Shown: positions 1-8,773 of the stretch, piece by piece
How positions within the stretch are numbered: the first letter of the stretch is position 1
How the letters are laid out: each line of letters opens with the position of its first letter
From: Burkholderia metallica
Lineage (GTDB): Bacteria > Pseudomonadota > Gammaproteobacteria > Burkholderiales > Burkholderiaceae
DNA length: 64,000 nucleotides
Assembly: GCF_902832845.1 (NCBI RefSeq)
Contig: NZ_CADFDB010000005.1
Coordinates: forward strand, 412,027-476,026
Direction of reading: 5' to 3'
Notes under the pieces: model-generated
What the model saw: only the letters and a program-made list of their open reading frames with translations
Databases searched by the model: none
What the model was told of the DNA's origin: nothing
Translations under genes and position numbers: made by a program

Positions 1-12
1 CTTTTTCAGCAT
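1..12 (-). CDS. 5' end of a CDS leaving the left edge (unidentified)
   Basis: Only the first four codons (M-L-K-K) are inside the window. The ATG reads leftward from base 12. An AGGGAG Shine-Dalgarno sequence lies 8 nt upstream on the minus strand (complement of 21-26), which is why I call a real start rather than chance. Nothing can be said about function. Confidence 0.4.
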
Positions 13-257
13 GGCAAAGGCTCCCTGGTTCTGACGGATGAATGGTTGTTGCAACGGACGGCGGGGCGAGACCTGGCCGGGCGTCGCCGTTAAGCATAGG
101 ACAAATGCGTGCCCTTTTTAAGACAAGCTGACCGAATCTTGCTGAAGGCTTGCGGCGCTGTAAAGACCGAAACCCGCGCCGGCACGTGATTTTGACCATT
201 CTTTACGGTGTCGCCGGGCAGTCGCCGACGAATGTCGCACTGGCCGTTCGATAGCGC
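13..257. other. Intergenic region, no gene seen
   Basis: This holds the presumed promoter of the leftward gene at the edge and the approach to the MerR promoter. A T/A-rich patch at 113-123 is the only compositional feature. I see no convincing ORF, tRNA or terminator. Confidence 0.5.
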
Positions 258-288
258 TTGACTTAGAGTGAACTCTAACTCCTAACCT
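258..288 (+). promoter_or_regulatory. MerR-type promoter/operator with 19-bp spacer
   Basis: A -35 element TTGACT (258-263) and a -10-like TAACCT (283-288) are separated by 19 bp, the over-long spacing typical of MerR-family promoters. The spacer carries the perfect dyad TTAGAGTGAACTCTAA (263-278, 7-bp arms, 2-bp centre). The regulator gene starts at 299, so autoregulation of the MerR/decarboxylase pair is the natural inference. Confidence 0.75.
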
Positions 289-298
289 TGTTCCTGCC

Positions 299-760
299 AT
301 GTCGAAAACCGTATCCCAACCTTCCTCCGCCGGCCCGCTGACGATCGGTCAGGTCGCCGAAACGACCGGCTTGTCGACGCATACGCTGCGGTACTACGAG
401 CAGGCCGGCCTGCTGCGTGCGATTTCGCGCACGGCGGCCGGACACCGGCTCTATGCGCCGGCCGACCTCGACTGGCTGGCCTTCGTGATGCGCCTGAAGG
501 CGACCGGCATGCCGATCGCGCAGATGCAGGCGTTCGCGGCACTGCGCGCGCAGGGAGAGCCGACCTTCGGCGCGCGGCGCGATCTGCTGGTCGCGCATCG
601 CGACGCGGTGCGCGCGCATATCGCGGAGCTGCAGGCGAGCCTCGACGCGATCAGCGACAAGATCGCGTACTACGAGGCACAGGAACGGGATACGGCGCGA
701 CGGGCCCACCCCTCTCACGCTTTATCGGAACAGGACGGACATCATGGAACGACTCGTTGA
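299..760 (+). CDS. MerR family transcriptional regulator
   Basis: This 153-residue regulator has an N-terminal winged helix-turn-helix (about residues 14-80, including the LRYYEQAGLL signature), followed by a coiled dimerisation helix (about 95-130) and a polar tail. It contains no cysteine, so it should not be a thiol-, metal- or Fe-S-based sensor of the CueR, SoxR or NmlR kind; the ligand is unknown. It overlaps the next gene by 17 bp, pointing to translational coupling and control of that gene. The ATG is the only start ahead of the HTH. It lies about 10 nt after the -10 element with no Shine-Dalgarno sequence, so the message may be nearly leaderless. Confidence 0.85.
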   Translation: MSKTVSQPSSAGPLTIGQVAETTGLSTHTLRYYEQAGLLRAISRTAAGHRLYAPADLDWLAFVMRLKATGMPIAQMQAFAALRAQGEPTFGARRDLLVAHRDAVRAHIAELQASLDAISDKIAYYEAQERDTARRAHPSHALSEQDGHHGTTR

Positions 761-1178
761 AGATCGCTACACGCGCGGCTGGAACAAACTGAAGGAAATC
801 GACGGTGAGGTGGGCGAGCGGGTGATTGCGGCGCTGGCGCCGATCGCGCCGGATTTCGGGCGGCTCCTGGTCGAATTCAGCTTCGGCGACATCTACAGCC
901 GGCCGCAGCTCGACCTGAGAGCGCGCGAAATCGCGACGATCGCGGCGCTGGCCGCGCTCGGCAACGCGCAGCCGCAGTTGAAGGTGCATATCGAGGCCGC
1001 GCTGAACGTCGGCTGCACGCGCGACGAGATCGTCGAGATCTTCATGCAGATGGCCGTGTACGCGGGGATGCCGGCCGCGCTCAACGCGCTGTTCGCCGCG
1101 CACGAGGTGTTCACGCGGCGCGACGAAGCGGCCGGCCACGCGGCGCACGCAGGCGAAACGGCCGGGCAGCCCGGATGA
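744..1178 (+). CDS. Carboxymuconolactone decarboxylase (CMD) family protein
   Basis: This 144-residue all-helical protein belongs to the CMD/AhpD-like family. The core around residues 55-120 reads like gamma-carboxymuconolactone decarboxylase (ALGNAQPQLKVHI, then NVGCTRDEIVEIFMQM). The CxxC redox pair of AhpD peroxidase partners is absent and only one cysteine is visible, so a hydrolase, decarboxylase or small-molecule-binding role is likelier than peroxidase activity. It starts inside the 3' end of the MerR gene, so the two are co-expressed. No protocatechuate-pathway genes are nearby, so I do not call it PcaC. Its stop lies 19 bp from the convergent acoR stop. Confidence 0.75.
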   Translation: MERLVEDRYTRGWNKLKEIDGEVGERVIAALAPIAPDFGRLLVEFSFGDIYSRPQLDLRAREIATIAALAALGNAQPQLKVHIEAALNVGCTRDEIVEIFMQMAVYAGMPAALNALFAAHEVFTRRDEAAGHAAHAGETAGQPG

Positions 1179-1197
1179 CGACGCACGCGCGTGCGCG

Positions 1198-3114
1198 TCA
1201 CGCGCGGTGCGGCGCAACGATCCGGTGCTTCGCGATGCGCCGGTACAGCGTCGCGCGCGAGATGCCGAGCGCCTGCGCGGCCGCGTCGGGCCGCCAGCGG
1301 TGCGCGGTGAGCGCCGCGACGATGCGGCCGCGTTCGTCGTCGGGCAGCGCGCCGGGCGCGACGCCGCCGAGCTGCGCGGCGATATCGGCCGGCAGGTCGT
1401 GCCGCGTCACGCGCGCGGCGTCGCACACCGCGCACGCATAGCGCAGCACGTTGCGCAACTGCCGCACGTTGCCGGGCCACGCATACGCGGCGAGCTGTTC
1501 GGCGAGCGTCGCATCGAGCGTCAGCACGTGGCCGGTGGCCTGCGCTTCCTCGGCGAAGACGGCGGCAATCACGTCGCGCACGTCGGCGCGTTCGCGCAGC
1601 GGCGGCAGCTCGAACGTCGCGCCGCTCAGCCGGTAGTACAGATCCTCGCGGAACGCGCCGTCGGCCACCATGCGCGCGAGATCGCGGTGTGTCGCACAGA
1701 TCACGTCGAGATCGACGCGCACGGGCGTATCGCTGCCGAGCGGCACGACTTCGCCGTCGGCGAGCACGCGCAACAGGCGCGTCTGCAGCGCGAGCGGCAT
1801 GTCGCCGATTTCGTCGAGGAACAGCGTGCCGCCGTCGGCGAGCGCGATCTTGCCGCGCGCGCCGTGCTTGCGTGCGCCGGTAAACGCGCCGGCCGCATAG
1901 CCGAACAGTTCGCTTTCGATCAGCGCTTCCGGCAGCGCGCCGCAGTTGACCGCGACGAACGGCCTCGCGCGCCGCGCACCGGCGTCGTGAATCGCACGCG
2001 CGAACACTTCCTTGCCCGCACCGGTTTCGCCGAGCACGAGAATCGGCAGCCGCTTGCTCGCGACCCGCAGCGCGAGTTCGGCCTGCTGCGCGATGCGCGC
2101 GTCGCTGCTGTGCAGGAACGGCGTCAGCGCGCCGACGTGACGTTGCGCGGTGCCTGGGCGGCGCGACGCGGTGCCGGGCTCGCGGCCCGTGCGCCGTAGC
2201 GGCGCACGCAGCCGCGCGTAGAGCGGCGCACCGGTCGCGCGCAAGCGCAGCGCGACGATCGCGTCGAGCCGCGCGGCATCGCGCAGCGGCATCTCGGTCG
2301 CGTCGAAGATCTCGTCGATATGGCGCGGTTCGCGCAGTGCCGGCAGCGCATCGCGCGCCTGCCGGTTCGCGGCGACGATGTTGCCGCATTCGTCGAACGC
2401 GATCAGCCACTCGGGCTGCGCTTCGACGTAGTGACGGTTCGGATGCCCGAACAAGATCCAGTGCTGCGCGGTGCTGTGCACGAAATAGCCGTCCTCGATC
2501 AGCGCCGCGCTCTGCCGCACGAGCTGATAGACGAGCCGCTGGCTGTCGCGGCCGTCGGGCGAATGAACGGCCGACGCGTCGAGCACGCCGATCAGCTCGC
2601 CGCCCGGCGAGAAGATCGGCGCCGCGCTGCAGGTGAGCGTCGTGAACGCCGCGCGAAAGTGATCGGTCTTGTGCACGGTGATCGGCGCGAGATCGGTCAG
2701 CACGTTCGCGACGCCGCACGTGCCTTCCTCGCTTTCCGACCAGCACGAGCCGATGTGCAGCCCCGCATGGCGGAAGTCGTTGCGGCGCTCGCGGTCGATC
2801 CGGTAGTCGATCGTCACCCCATGGGCGTCGGTCAGCATCACGCAGTAGTCGGCCACGCGGATCATGTCGTGCAGCCGCGTCAGGCACTGGCCCGACGCGC
2901 GCAGGAACGCCTCTTCCTTGTCGCGCACTTCGCGCAGCTCGGCCGCGGTCAGCACGCGCGGGCCGATCGACGAAGCGGGGTCGAGACGGTAGCGCTCCAG
3001 CGACCGTTGCCACGACGACACGAGACGCGTGGATTCGGCCGGCGCGGGCAGGCGTCCGGCGAGCGCGCCGAGCACACGGTCGGCGTGCTGGGCCTGGGGG
3101 ACGGCGTAGGGCAT
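1198..3114 (-). CDS. acoR: Sigma-54-dependent activator of acetoin catabolism, AcoR
   Basis: This 638-residue enhancer-binding protein has an N-terminal GAF-type sensory region (about 60-220). The AAA+ domain carries Walker A GETGAGKE near residue 360, the sigma-54-contacting GAFTGA near 408 and a Walker B ending in FLDEIGDM. A Fis-type helix-turn-helix closes the protein ([13 protein letters not shown]). It is divergent from the aco operon, whose promoter is a textbook sigma-54 site, so it is almost surely the acetoin-responsive activator. The chosen ATG has GGAG 7 nt upstream; an in-frame start 16 codons earlier lacks a good ribosome site. Confidence 0.9.
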   Translation of the reverse strand: MPYAVPQAQHADRVLGALAGRLPAPAESTRLVSSWQRSLERYRLDPASSIGPRVLTAAELREVRDKEEAFLRASGQCLTRLHDMIRVADYCVMLTDAHGVTIDYRIDRERRNDFRHAGLHIGSCWSESEEGTCGVANVLTDLAPITVHKTDHFRAAFTTLTCSAAPIFSPGGELIGVLDASAVHSPDGRDSQRLVYQLVRQSAALIEDGYFVHSTAQHWILFGHPNRHYVEAQPEWLIAFDECGNIVAANRQARDALPALREPRHIDEIFDATEMPLRDAARLDAIVALRLRATGAPLYARLRAPLRRTGREPGTASRRPGTAQRHVGALTPFLHSSDARIAQQAELALRVASKRLPILVLGETGAGKEVFARAIHDAGARRARPFVAVNCGALPEALIESELFGYAAGAFTGARKHGARGKIALADGGTLFLDEIGDMPLALQTRLLRVLADGEVVPLGSDTPVRVDLDVICATHRDLARMVADGAFREDLYYRLSGATFELPPLRERADVRDVIAAVFAEEAQATGHVLTLDATLAEQLAAYAWPGNVRQLRNVLRYACAVCDAARVTRHDLPADIAAQLGGVAPGALPDDERGRIVAALTAHRWRPDAAAQALGISRATLYRRIAKHRIVAPHRA

Positions 3115-3206
3115 GGTCGGCTCCGGTTCCGTACGGCGGGGAATGCGATGTTCTTGTAGCACATCCCGTTCGACGGATCACATTGCATCGCAGCACGCGG
3201 CGCGCA

Positions 3207-3222
3207 TGAGACGTTCGTCTCA
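3207..3222. promoter_or_regulatory. Candidate AcoR enhancer dyad 1
   Basis: The perfect inverted repeat TGAGACGTTCGTCTCA has 7-bp arms around a TT centre. It sits about 280 bp upstream of the -24/-12 promoter, a usual distance for an upstream activating sequence. The same GAGACG word recurs at 3235-3256 and 3387-3393. Assignment to AcoR is inference from position and repetition. Confidence 0.6.
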
Positions 3223-3234
3223 CCGGTATCGCGG

Positions 3235-3256
3235 GCGTCTCGTGTCGTTGAGACGC
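3235..3256. promoter_or_regulatory. Candidate AcoR enhancer dyad 2
   Basis: GCGTCTC and GAGACGC form a 7-bp inverted repeat separated by 8 bp, using the same half-site as the neighbouring dyad but in inverted order. Another lone half-site, TGAGACG, is at 3387-3393. Confidence 0.5.
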
Positions 3257-3501
3257 GTGCATGGGCGACAGGCGGCGCGCGACCGGCACGGCGCCGCACG
3301 CGCCGCGCCGCGCTACCGCGGGCTTTGCGCGCGCAACGGCGCACGCGCGCCGGCGGCGCGACGGCCGTTTCGTCGCCTCGACGATGTGAGACGCGCGGAC
3401 CGCACGGCTGCGCGCTTCGTCCCCCCCGGCCGCGATCCGGGCGCGCCGGCACACGCGCCCCGTCAGCATTCACGAGGGTTTCACGGTCATCGCATGCACG
3501 G

Positions 3502-3517
3502 TGGCACGCCGCTTGCA
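3502..3517 (+). promoter_or_regulatory. Sigma-54 (-24/-12) promoter of the aco operon
   Basis: TGGCACGCCGCTTGCA matches the sigma-54 consensus TGGCACG-N4-TTGCA exactly, with the invariant GG and GC at correct spacing. The predicted transcription start is near 3529, giving a leader of about 120 nt before acoX. Together with the divergent sigma-54 activator, this defines the regulation of the operon. Confidence 0.9.
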
Positions 3518-3648
3518 GAGAGGGAGGGCAGGTCGGCGCGGTCGCGTCGACGACGACGATCCGCGGCCCGGCGATGGCAGCGGACGAGACAGGCAGGGCC
3601 GCGGCGCACGCATGCGCGGCGGCTGGCCCACTGGATGGAGACGAACCC

Positions 3649-4707
3649 GTGACGATGCCCGTTACCGTCGGCGTGATCGCGAACCCCGCATCGGGGCGCG
3701 ACATCCGCCGCCTCACGACGCATGCCTCCGTGTTTCCGACGGCAGAGAAGGCGAACATGATCGTGCGCCTGCTGGCCGGCCTCGGCGCGATGGGCGTCGA
3801 ACGCGTGCTGACGCTGCGCGACCGGACCGGCATCGCGACGCTGCTGCTGCGCGCGCTCGACACGCATCGTGCGGTCGCGCCGCATGAGCGCTGGCCGCAG
3901 GTCGAATTCGTCGACCTGCCGATCACCGATACCGTGGCCGACACGCAGGCCGGCGCTGCCTACCTGCACCGGATGGAAGTCGCGCTGATCGTCGTGCTCG
4001 GCGGCGACGGCACCCATCGCGCGGTGGCCGCGCACTGCGGCGCGACGCCGCTCGTCGCACTGTCCACCGGCACCAACAACGCGTTTCCCGAGCATCGCGA
4101 AGCCACCGTCGCCGGTGTCGCGGCAGGACTCGCCGCGACCGGCGCGGTGCCGGCGGACGTCGCGTTCACGCGCAACAAGCGGCTCGTCGTGCGCTGCGTG
4201 GCGGGTACGCAGCCGGGGCGCGAGGAAATCGCGCTCGTCGACGTGTGCGCCGCGCGGCAGCGCTTCATCGGTGCGCGCGCGATCTCGGGGTCCGACGATA
4301 TCGAGTCGCTTTACCTGACGTTCGCGGAACCGGACGGGATCGGCCTGTCCGCGCTCGGCGGCGCGTGGGCGCCGCTCGAACGCAGTGCGCCGCACGGGCT
4401 CGCGATGCGTTTCGCCGGTGAAGGCAAGACGGCCGGCACGCCGCTCGTCGCGCCGATTGCGCCGGGCCGCGTCGATCGCGTCGTGATGCGCAGTTGCGAG
4501 CGGCTCGAGCCGGACGCGTGGCAGACGATCCCGTTCGAGCGCGGCACGCTCGCGTTCGACGGCGAACGCGAGATCGAGGTCGCGCGCGGCGATTGTTACG
4601 AGATCTCGCTCGACTGGCGCGGGCCGTTGACGGTCGACGTCGGCCGCACGCTGCGCTACGCATCGTCGCGGCAACTGCTGCGCGATGCCGGCACGTGGCA
4701 CGCGTGA
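3649..4707 (+). CDS. acoX: AcoX-like ATP-NAD kinase-family protein
   Basis: This 352-residue protein has the NAD-kinase/diacylglycerol-kinase fold. The nucleotide-binding GGDGTHR lies near residue 117 and the LSTGTNNAFP loop near 140. AcoX proteins are encoded at the head of acetoin dehydrogenase operons in Burkholderia, Ralstonia and relatives, but their reaction is not established. It is the first gene after the sigma-54 promoter. I use GTG at 3649, with GGAG 8 nt upstream; ATG at 3655 is nearly as good. An in-frame ATG at 3574 has no ribosome site. Confidence 0.85.
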   Translation: MTMPVTVGVIANPASGRDIRRLTTHASVFPTAEKANMIVRLLAGLGAMGVERVLTLRDRTGIATLLLRALDTHRAVAPHERWPQVEFVDLPITDTVADTQAGAAYLHRMEVALIVVLGGDGTHRAVAAHCGATPLVALSTGTNNAFPEHREATVAGVAAGLAATGAVPADVAFTRNKRLVVRCVAGTQPGREEIALVDVCAARQRFIGARAISGSDDIESLYLTFAEPDGIGLSALGGAWAPLERSAPHGLAMRFAGEGKTAGTPLVAPIAPGRVDRVVMRSCERLEPDAWQTIPFERGTLAFDGEREIEVARGDCYEISLDWRGPLTVDVGRTLRYASSRQLLRDAGTWHA

Positions 4708-4766
4708 GCGACGGCGTTCCCGCAAGAAATTTCGATATCCATAACGATCATCAAGGAGACATCGCA

Positions 4767-5531
4767 ATGACAGTTTCACTCGAAGGACAGGTCGCCATCG
4801 TCACGGGCGGCGCGCGCGGCATCGGCCGCGGCATTGCGCTGACGCTCGCCGGCGCGGGCGCCGACATCCTGCTGGCCGACCTGCTCGACGCCACCGCGCG
4901 CGAGGTGCGCGCACTCGGCCGCCGGGCCGCGGTCGCGAAGGTCGACGTCACGCAGGCCGCACAGGTCGACGCGATGGTCGCACAGGCGCTCGCCGAACTC
5001 GGTCGGCTCGACATTCTCGTGAATTGCGCGGGCGTGATCAGCATTCATCCGGTCGGCGAGCTGAGCGAGCGCGACTGGGATGTCGTGATGGACGTGAACG
5101 CGAAGGGCACGTTCCTCGGCTGCCGCGCGGCGCTCGCGCCGCTGAAGGCGCAGGGCCGCGGCCGGATCATCAACGTCGCGTCGATCGCCGGCAAGGAAGG
5201 CTTTCCGAATCTCGCGCATTACAGCGCGTCGAAATTCGCGGTCGTCGGTTTCACGAACGCGCTCGCGAAGGAGGTCGCGCGCGACGGCGTGACCGTCAAC
5301 GCGATCTGCCCCGGCATCGTGCGTACCGACATGTGGGACCGGCTGTCCGACGCGTGGAAGGCCGACGGCGAATCGGTCGAGGCGTCGTGGCAGCGGCACC
5401 AGCTGACGCTGATACCGCAGGGGCGCGCGCAGACGCCGAAAGACATGGGCCGGCTCGCGCTGTTCTTCGCGACGATGGACAACGTGACGGGCCAGGCCGT
5501 GAACGTCGACGGCGGCTTCACGTTCCACTGA
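4767..5531 (+). CDS. SDR-family oxidoreductase of the acetoin operon
   Basis: This 254-residue short-chain dehydrogenase has the Rossmann signature TGGARGIG at residues 12-19, an NCAG motif near 88, and a catalytic Ser (VASIAG) with YSASK near 151. It probably interconverts acetoin with butanediol or diacetyl, or handles a related alcohol, judging by its place between acoX and acoA; the substrate is not readable from sequence. AAGGAG 8 nt ahead of the ATG fixes the start. The C-terminus (VNVDGGFTFH) is typical of the family. Confidence 0.85.
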   Translation: MTVSLEGQVAIVTGGARGIGRGIALTLAGAGADILLADLLDATAREVRALGRRAAVAKVDVTQAAQVDAMVAQALAELGRLDILVNCAGVISIHPVGELSERDWDVVMDVNAKGTFLGCRAALAPLKAQGRGRIINVASIAGKEGFPNLAHYSASKFAVVGFTNALAKEVARDGVTVNAICPGIVRTDMWDRLSDAWKADGESVEASWQRHQLTLIPQGRAQTPKDMGRLALFFATMDNVTGQAVNVDGGFTFH

Positions 5532-5608
5532 CGGCCATAGGCCGTGCAATCCGCCGCCACGGCCCGGCCGCGGCGGCATTCGCAGTCAGACCTACTCAGG
5601 AGACACAC

Positions 5609-6592
5609 ATGACAGCTTCGACACAGCTCGGCAGGGACAAGCTGCTGGACGCCTACCGGATGATGCGCACGATCCGCGAATTCGAGGAACGCCTGCACGT
5701 CGAATTCGCGACCGGCGAGATCCCCGGCTTCGTTCACCTGTACGCGGGCGAGGAGGCGTCGGCGGTCGGCACGATGCTGCACCTCGGCCTCGACGACTAC
5801 GTCGCGACCACGCATCGCGGCCATGGCCATTGCATCGCGAAGGGCGTCGACGTGCACGGGATGATGGCCGAGATCTACGGCAAGAAGACGGGCGTCTGCC
5901 ACGGCAAGGGCGGCTCGATGCACATTGCCGACCTGTCGATGGGGATGCTCGGCGCGAACGGGATCGTCGGTGCGGGCGGCCCGCTCGTGTGCGGCGCGGC
6001 GCTCGCGGCGAAGCACCGGAAGACGGGCGGCGTCGGCGTGTGCTTCTTCGGCGACGGCGCATCGAACCAGGGCGTGATCTTCGAATCGATGAACCTCGCG
6101 TCGGTGTGGCGGCTGCCCGCGATCTTCGTTGCCGAAAACAACGGCTACGCGGAAGCGACGTCGTCGAGCTGGTCGGTCGCGACCGACAACATCGCCGATC
6201 GCGCGAACGGCTTCGGGATGCCGGGCGTGATCGTCGACGGCTTCGACTTCTTCGCGGTGCACGAAGCGCTCGGCGAGGCCGTCGAGCGCGCGCGCAACGG
6301 CGGCGGCCCGACGCTCGTCGAGGTGAAGTTCACGCGCTACTTCGGCCACTTCGAAGGCGATGCGCAAACCTACCGCGCGCCCGGCGAGGTGCAGAAGCTG
6401 CGCGACGAGAAGGACTGCCTGAAGCATTTCGAAACGCGCGTCGTGCGCGCCGAAGTGCTGACGACCGACGATCTTCGCGCGGTCGATGCGCAGGTGAGTG
6501 CGCTGATCGACGACGCGGTCGCGCAGGCCAAGGCCGCGCCGGTACCCGATGCCGCCGACCTGCTGACCGACGTCTACGTGTCGTACCCGTGA
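5609..6592 (+). CDS. acoA: Acetoin dehydrogenase E1 alpha subunit (TPP-dependent)
   Basis: This 327-residue subunit works with AcoB to cleave acetoin using thiamine diphosphate, passing the acetyl group to the lipoyl arm of AcoC and releasing acetaldehyde. The TPP-binding motif runs from GDGASNQG near residue 148 to ENN near 177. The HRGHGH segment near 70 and KKTGVCHGKGGSMH near 91 are characteristic E1-alpha loops. Length matches the family. The start follows a CAGGAGA ribosome site. Confidence 0.93.
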   Translation: MTASTQLGRDKLLDAYRMMRTIREFEERLHVEFATGEIPGFVHLYAGEEASAVGTMLHLGLDDYVATTHRGHGHCIAKGVDVHGMMAEIYGKKTGVCHGKGGSMHIADLSMGMLGANGIVGAGGPLVCGAALAAKHRKTGGVGVCFFGDGASNQGVIFESMNLASVWRLPAIFVAENNGYAEATSSSWSVATDNIADRANGFGMPGVIVDGFDFFAVHEALGEAVERARNGGGPTLVEVKFTRYFGHFEGDAQTYRAPGEVQKLRDEKDCLKHFETRVVRAEVLTTDDLRAVDAQVSALIDDAVAQAKAAPVPDAADLLTDVYVSYP

Positions 6593-6646
6593 TCGCGGCC
6601 TGACACCGAGGCAGGCACGGCGAACCGAACAATTCAGGAGGCAGAC

Positions 6647-7651
6647 ATGGCAAGGAAAATCACTTATTCGCAGGCGATCAACGAGGCGCTCGCACAGGAA
6701 ATGACGCGCGACGACAGCGTGATCGTGATGGGCGAGGACAACGCGGGCGGCGCGGGCGCGCCGGGCGAGGACGACGCGTGGGGCGGCGTGCTCGGCGTGA
6801 CGAAGGGGCTGTTCCACAAGTTTCCGGGCCGCGTGCTCGATACGCCGTTGTCGGAGGGCGGCTACATCGGCGCGGCGGTCGGCGCGGCCGCGTGCGGAAT
6901 GCGGCCCGTCGCGGAGCTGATGTTCATCGATTTCATGGGCGTGTGCTTCGACCAGATCTTCAACCAGGCCGCGAAGTTCCGCTACATGTTCGGCGGCAAG
7001 GCCGTGACGCCGGTCGTGATTCGCGCGATGTACGGCGCGGGCTTGCGCGCGGCCGCGCAGCACTCGCAGATGCTGACGTCGCTGTTCACGCACATTCCGG
7101 GGCTGAAGGTCGTGTGCCCGTCGACGCCGTACGACGCGAAGGGGCTGCTGATCCAGGCGATCCGCGACAACGATCCCGTGATCTTCCTCGAACACAAGCT
7201 GCTCTATACCCGCGAAGGCGAGGTACCGGAGGAGTCCTATGCGATTCCGTTCGGCGAAGCGAACGTGATGCGCGACGGCGACGACGCAACGATCGTCACG
7301 TACGGCCGCATGGTGCACCTCGCGATGGACGCGGCCGCGAAGCTCGCGAAGGACGGCATCCAGGTCGACGTGATCGACCTGCGCACCACGTCGCCGCTCG
7401 ACGAGGAAACGATCCTCGAAAGCGCGGAGCGCACCGGGCGCGTGGTGGTCGTCGACGAAGCGAACCCGCGCTGCTCGATCGCGACCGACATCGCCGCGCT
7501 CGTCGCGCAGCGCGCGTTCCATTCGCTGAAGGCGCCGATCGAACTCGTGACCGCGCCGCATACGCCCGCGCCGTTCGCGAGCGTGCTGGAAGACCTGTAT
7601 ATCCCGTCCGCCGATGCGATTGCGCAGGCGGTCCTGAAGACGAGGAGCTGA
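6647..7651 (+). CDS. acoB: Acetoin dehydrogenase E1 beta subunit
   Basis: This 334-residue transketolase-like beta subunit pairs with AcoA to form the E1 heterotetramer. The N-terminal pyrimidine-binding region (residues 1-180, with MGEDNAGGAGAPGEDDAWGG) and the C-terminal transketolase domain (ATIVTYGRM and VVVDEA) are complete. AGGAGG precedes the ATG. It is 54 nt downstream of acoA in a same-strand operon. Confidence 0.93.
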   Translation: MARKITYSQAINEALAQEMTRDDSVIVMGEDNAGGAGAPGEDDAWGGVLGVTKGLFHKFPGRVLDTPLSEGGYIGAAVGAAACGMRPVAELMFIDFMGVCFDQIFNQAAKFRYMFGGKAVTPVVIRAMYGAGLRAAAQHSQMLTSLFTHIPGLKVVCPSTPYDAKGLLIQAIRDNDPVIFLEHKLLYTREGEVPEESYAIPFGEANVMRDGDDATIVTYGRMVHLAMDAAAKLAKDGIQVDVIDLRTTSPLDEETILESAERTGRVVVVDEANPRCSIATDIAALVAQRAFHSLKAPIELVTAPHTPAPFASVLEDLYIPSADAIAQAVLKTRS

Positions 7652-7655
7652 CACG

Positions 7656-8771
7656 ATGTCGATTCACATGATCACGATGCCCAAGTGGGGGCTGTCGATG
7701 GAGCAGGGGCAGGTCAACGGCTGGCTGAAGGCGATCGGCGAGCGCGTGACGAAGGGCGACGAAGTGCTCGACGTCGAGACCGACAAGATCTCGTCGGGCG
7801 TCGAATGCGCGTTCGACGGCACGCTGCGCCGGCAGGTCGCGCAGGAAGGCGAGACGCTGCCGGTCGGCGCGCTGCTCGGCGTCGTTGCGGCCGCCGACGC
7901 GAGCGATGCCGACATCGATGCGGCGATCGCCGATTTTCAGCGCGACTTCGTGCCGAGCGCGGCGTCCGACGAAGCCGCGGGTCCGCAGCCCGAGAAGGCG
8001 CAGATCGGCGGCCGGACGGTGCGCTTCCTGAAGCTCGGCGAAGGCGCCGGTACGCCCGCGGTGCTGATCCACGGCTTCGGCGGCGATCTGAACAACTGGC
8101 TGTTCAATCACGCGGATCTTGCCGCGCACCGGCCGGTGTGGGCACTCGACCTGCCCGGGCACGGCGAATCGGGCAAGGCGCTCGACACGGGTAGCCTCGA
8201 CGAACTGGCCGATGCGGTGCTCGCGCTGCTCGACGCGCAGCAGATCGACCGTGCGCACCTGATCGGCCATTCGATGGGCGGCGCGGTCGCGATGGCGGCG
8301 GCCGAGCGGGCGCCGCAGCGTGTCGCGTCGCTGACGCTGATCGCGAGCGCGGGGCTCGGCACCGAGATCAACCGTGCGTACATCGACGGCTTCGTCGCCG
8401 GCAACAGCCGCAACACGCTGAAGCCGCACCTCGGCGCGCTGTTCGCGGACAACGCGCTGGTCACGCGGCAGCTCGTCGAAGATCTGGTCAAGTACAAGCG
8501 GCTCGAAGGCGTGCAGGCCGCGCTGGCGAAGATCGCGGAGGCCGCGTTCGACGGCGCCGCCCAGCGGCGCGTGTTCCGCGACCGGCTCGCGTCGCTTGCG
8601 CCGCGCACGCTCGTGATCTGGGGCGAGCGCGACCAGGTGATCCCGGCCCACCACGCGCAGGGGTTGCCGGACGACGTGCGGGCCGAGGTGCTCGCCGGCA
8701 GCGGGCACATGGTGCAGATGGAGGCCGCCGCCGACGTGAACCGCCTGATCGCCGCGTTTCTCGGAGACTGA
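7656..8771 (+). CDS. acoC: Acetoin dehydrogenase E2: lipoyl domain fused to alpha/beta hydrolase fold
   Basis: This 371-residue E2 component has an N-terminal lipoyl domain (residues 1-80) with the lipoylated lysine in ETDKIS at position 44, then an alpha/beta-hydrolase-fold domain. The latter has the nucleophile elbow GHSMGG near 203-208, an acidic residue in WGERDQ and a histidine in GSGHMVQ. AcoC proteins of this layout transfer the acetyl group to CoA with a hydrolase-like domain in place of the usual chloramphenicol-acetyltransferase-type E2 core. It begins 4 nt after acoB and ends 2 nt before lipA. Confidence 0.92.
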   Translation: MSIHMITMPKWGLSMEQGQVNGWLKAIGERVTKGDEVLDVETDKISSGVECAFDGTLRRQVAQEGETLPVGALLGVVAAADASDADIDAAIADFQRDFVPSAASDEAAGPQPEKAQIGGRTVRFLKLGEGAGTPAVLIHGFGGDLNNWLFNHADLAAHRPVWALDLPGHGESGKALDTGSLDELADAVLALLDAQQIDRAHLIGHSMGGAVAMAAAERAPQRVASLTLIASAGLGTEINRAYIDGFVAGNSRNTLKPHLGALFADNALVTRQLVEDLVKYKRLEGVQAALAKIAEAAFDGAAQRRVFRDRLASLAPRTLVIWGERDQVIPAHHAQGLPDDVRAEVLAGSGHMVQMEAAADVNRLIAAFLGD

Positions 8772-8773
8772 CG

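Noticed and set aside
1182-1195. 14-bp palindrome CGCACGCGCGTGCG between the convergent CMD and acoR genes as a terminator
   Set aside because: It has no loop and no T-run on either side; self-complementary GC repeats are common at this GC content.
893-3469. Long antisense frame opposite acoR and the neighbouring genes
   Set aside because: Composition is Arg/Ala/Pro-heavy and it overlaps well-supported genes; it is a frame shadow of GC-rich codons.
3113-3652. Long open frame on the plus strand spanning the acoR-acoX spacer and ending at the acoX GTG
   Set aside because: It is Arg/Ala-rich noise typical of high-GC DNA, crosses the sigma-54 promoter and enhancers, and has no ribosome site.
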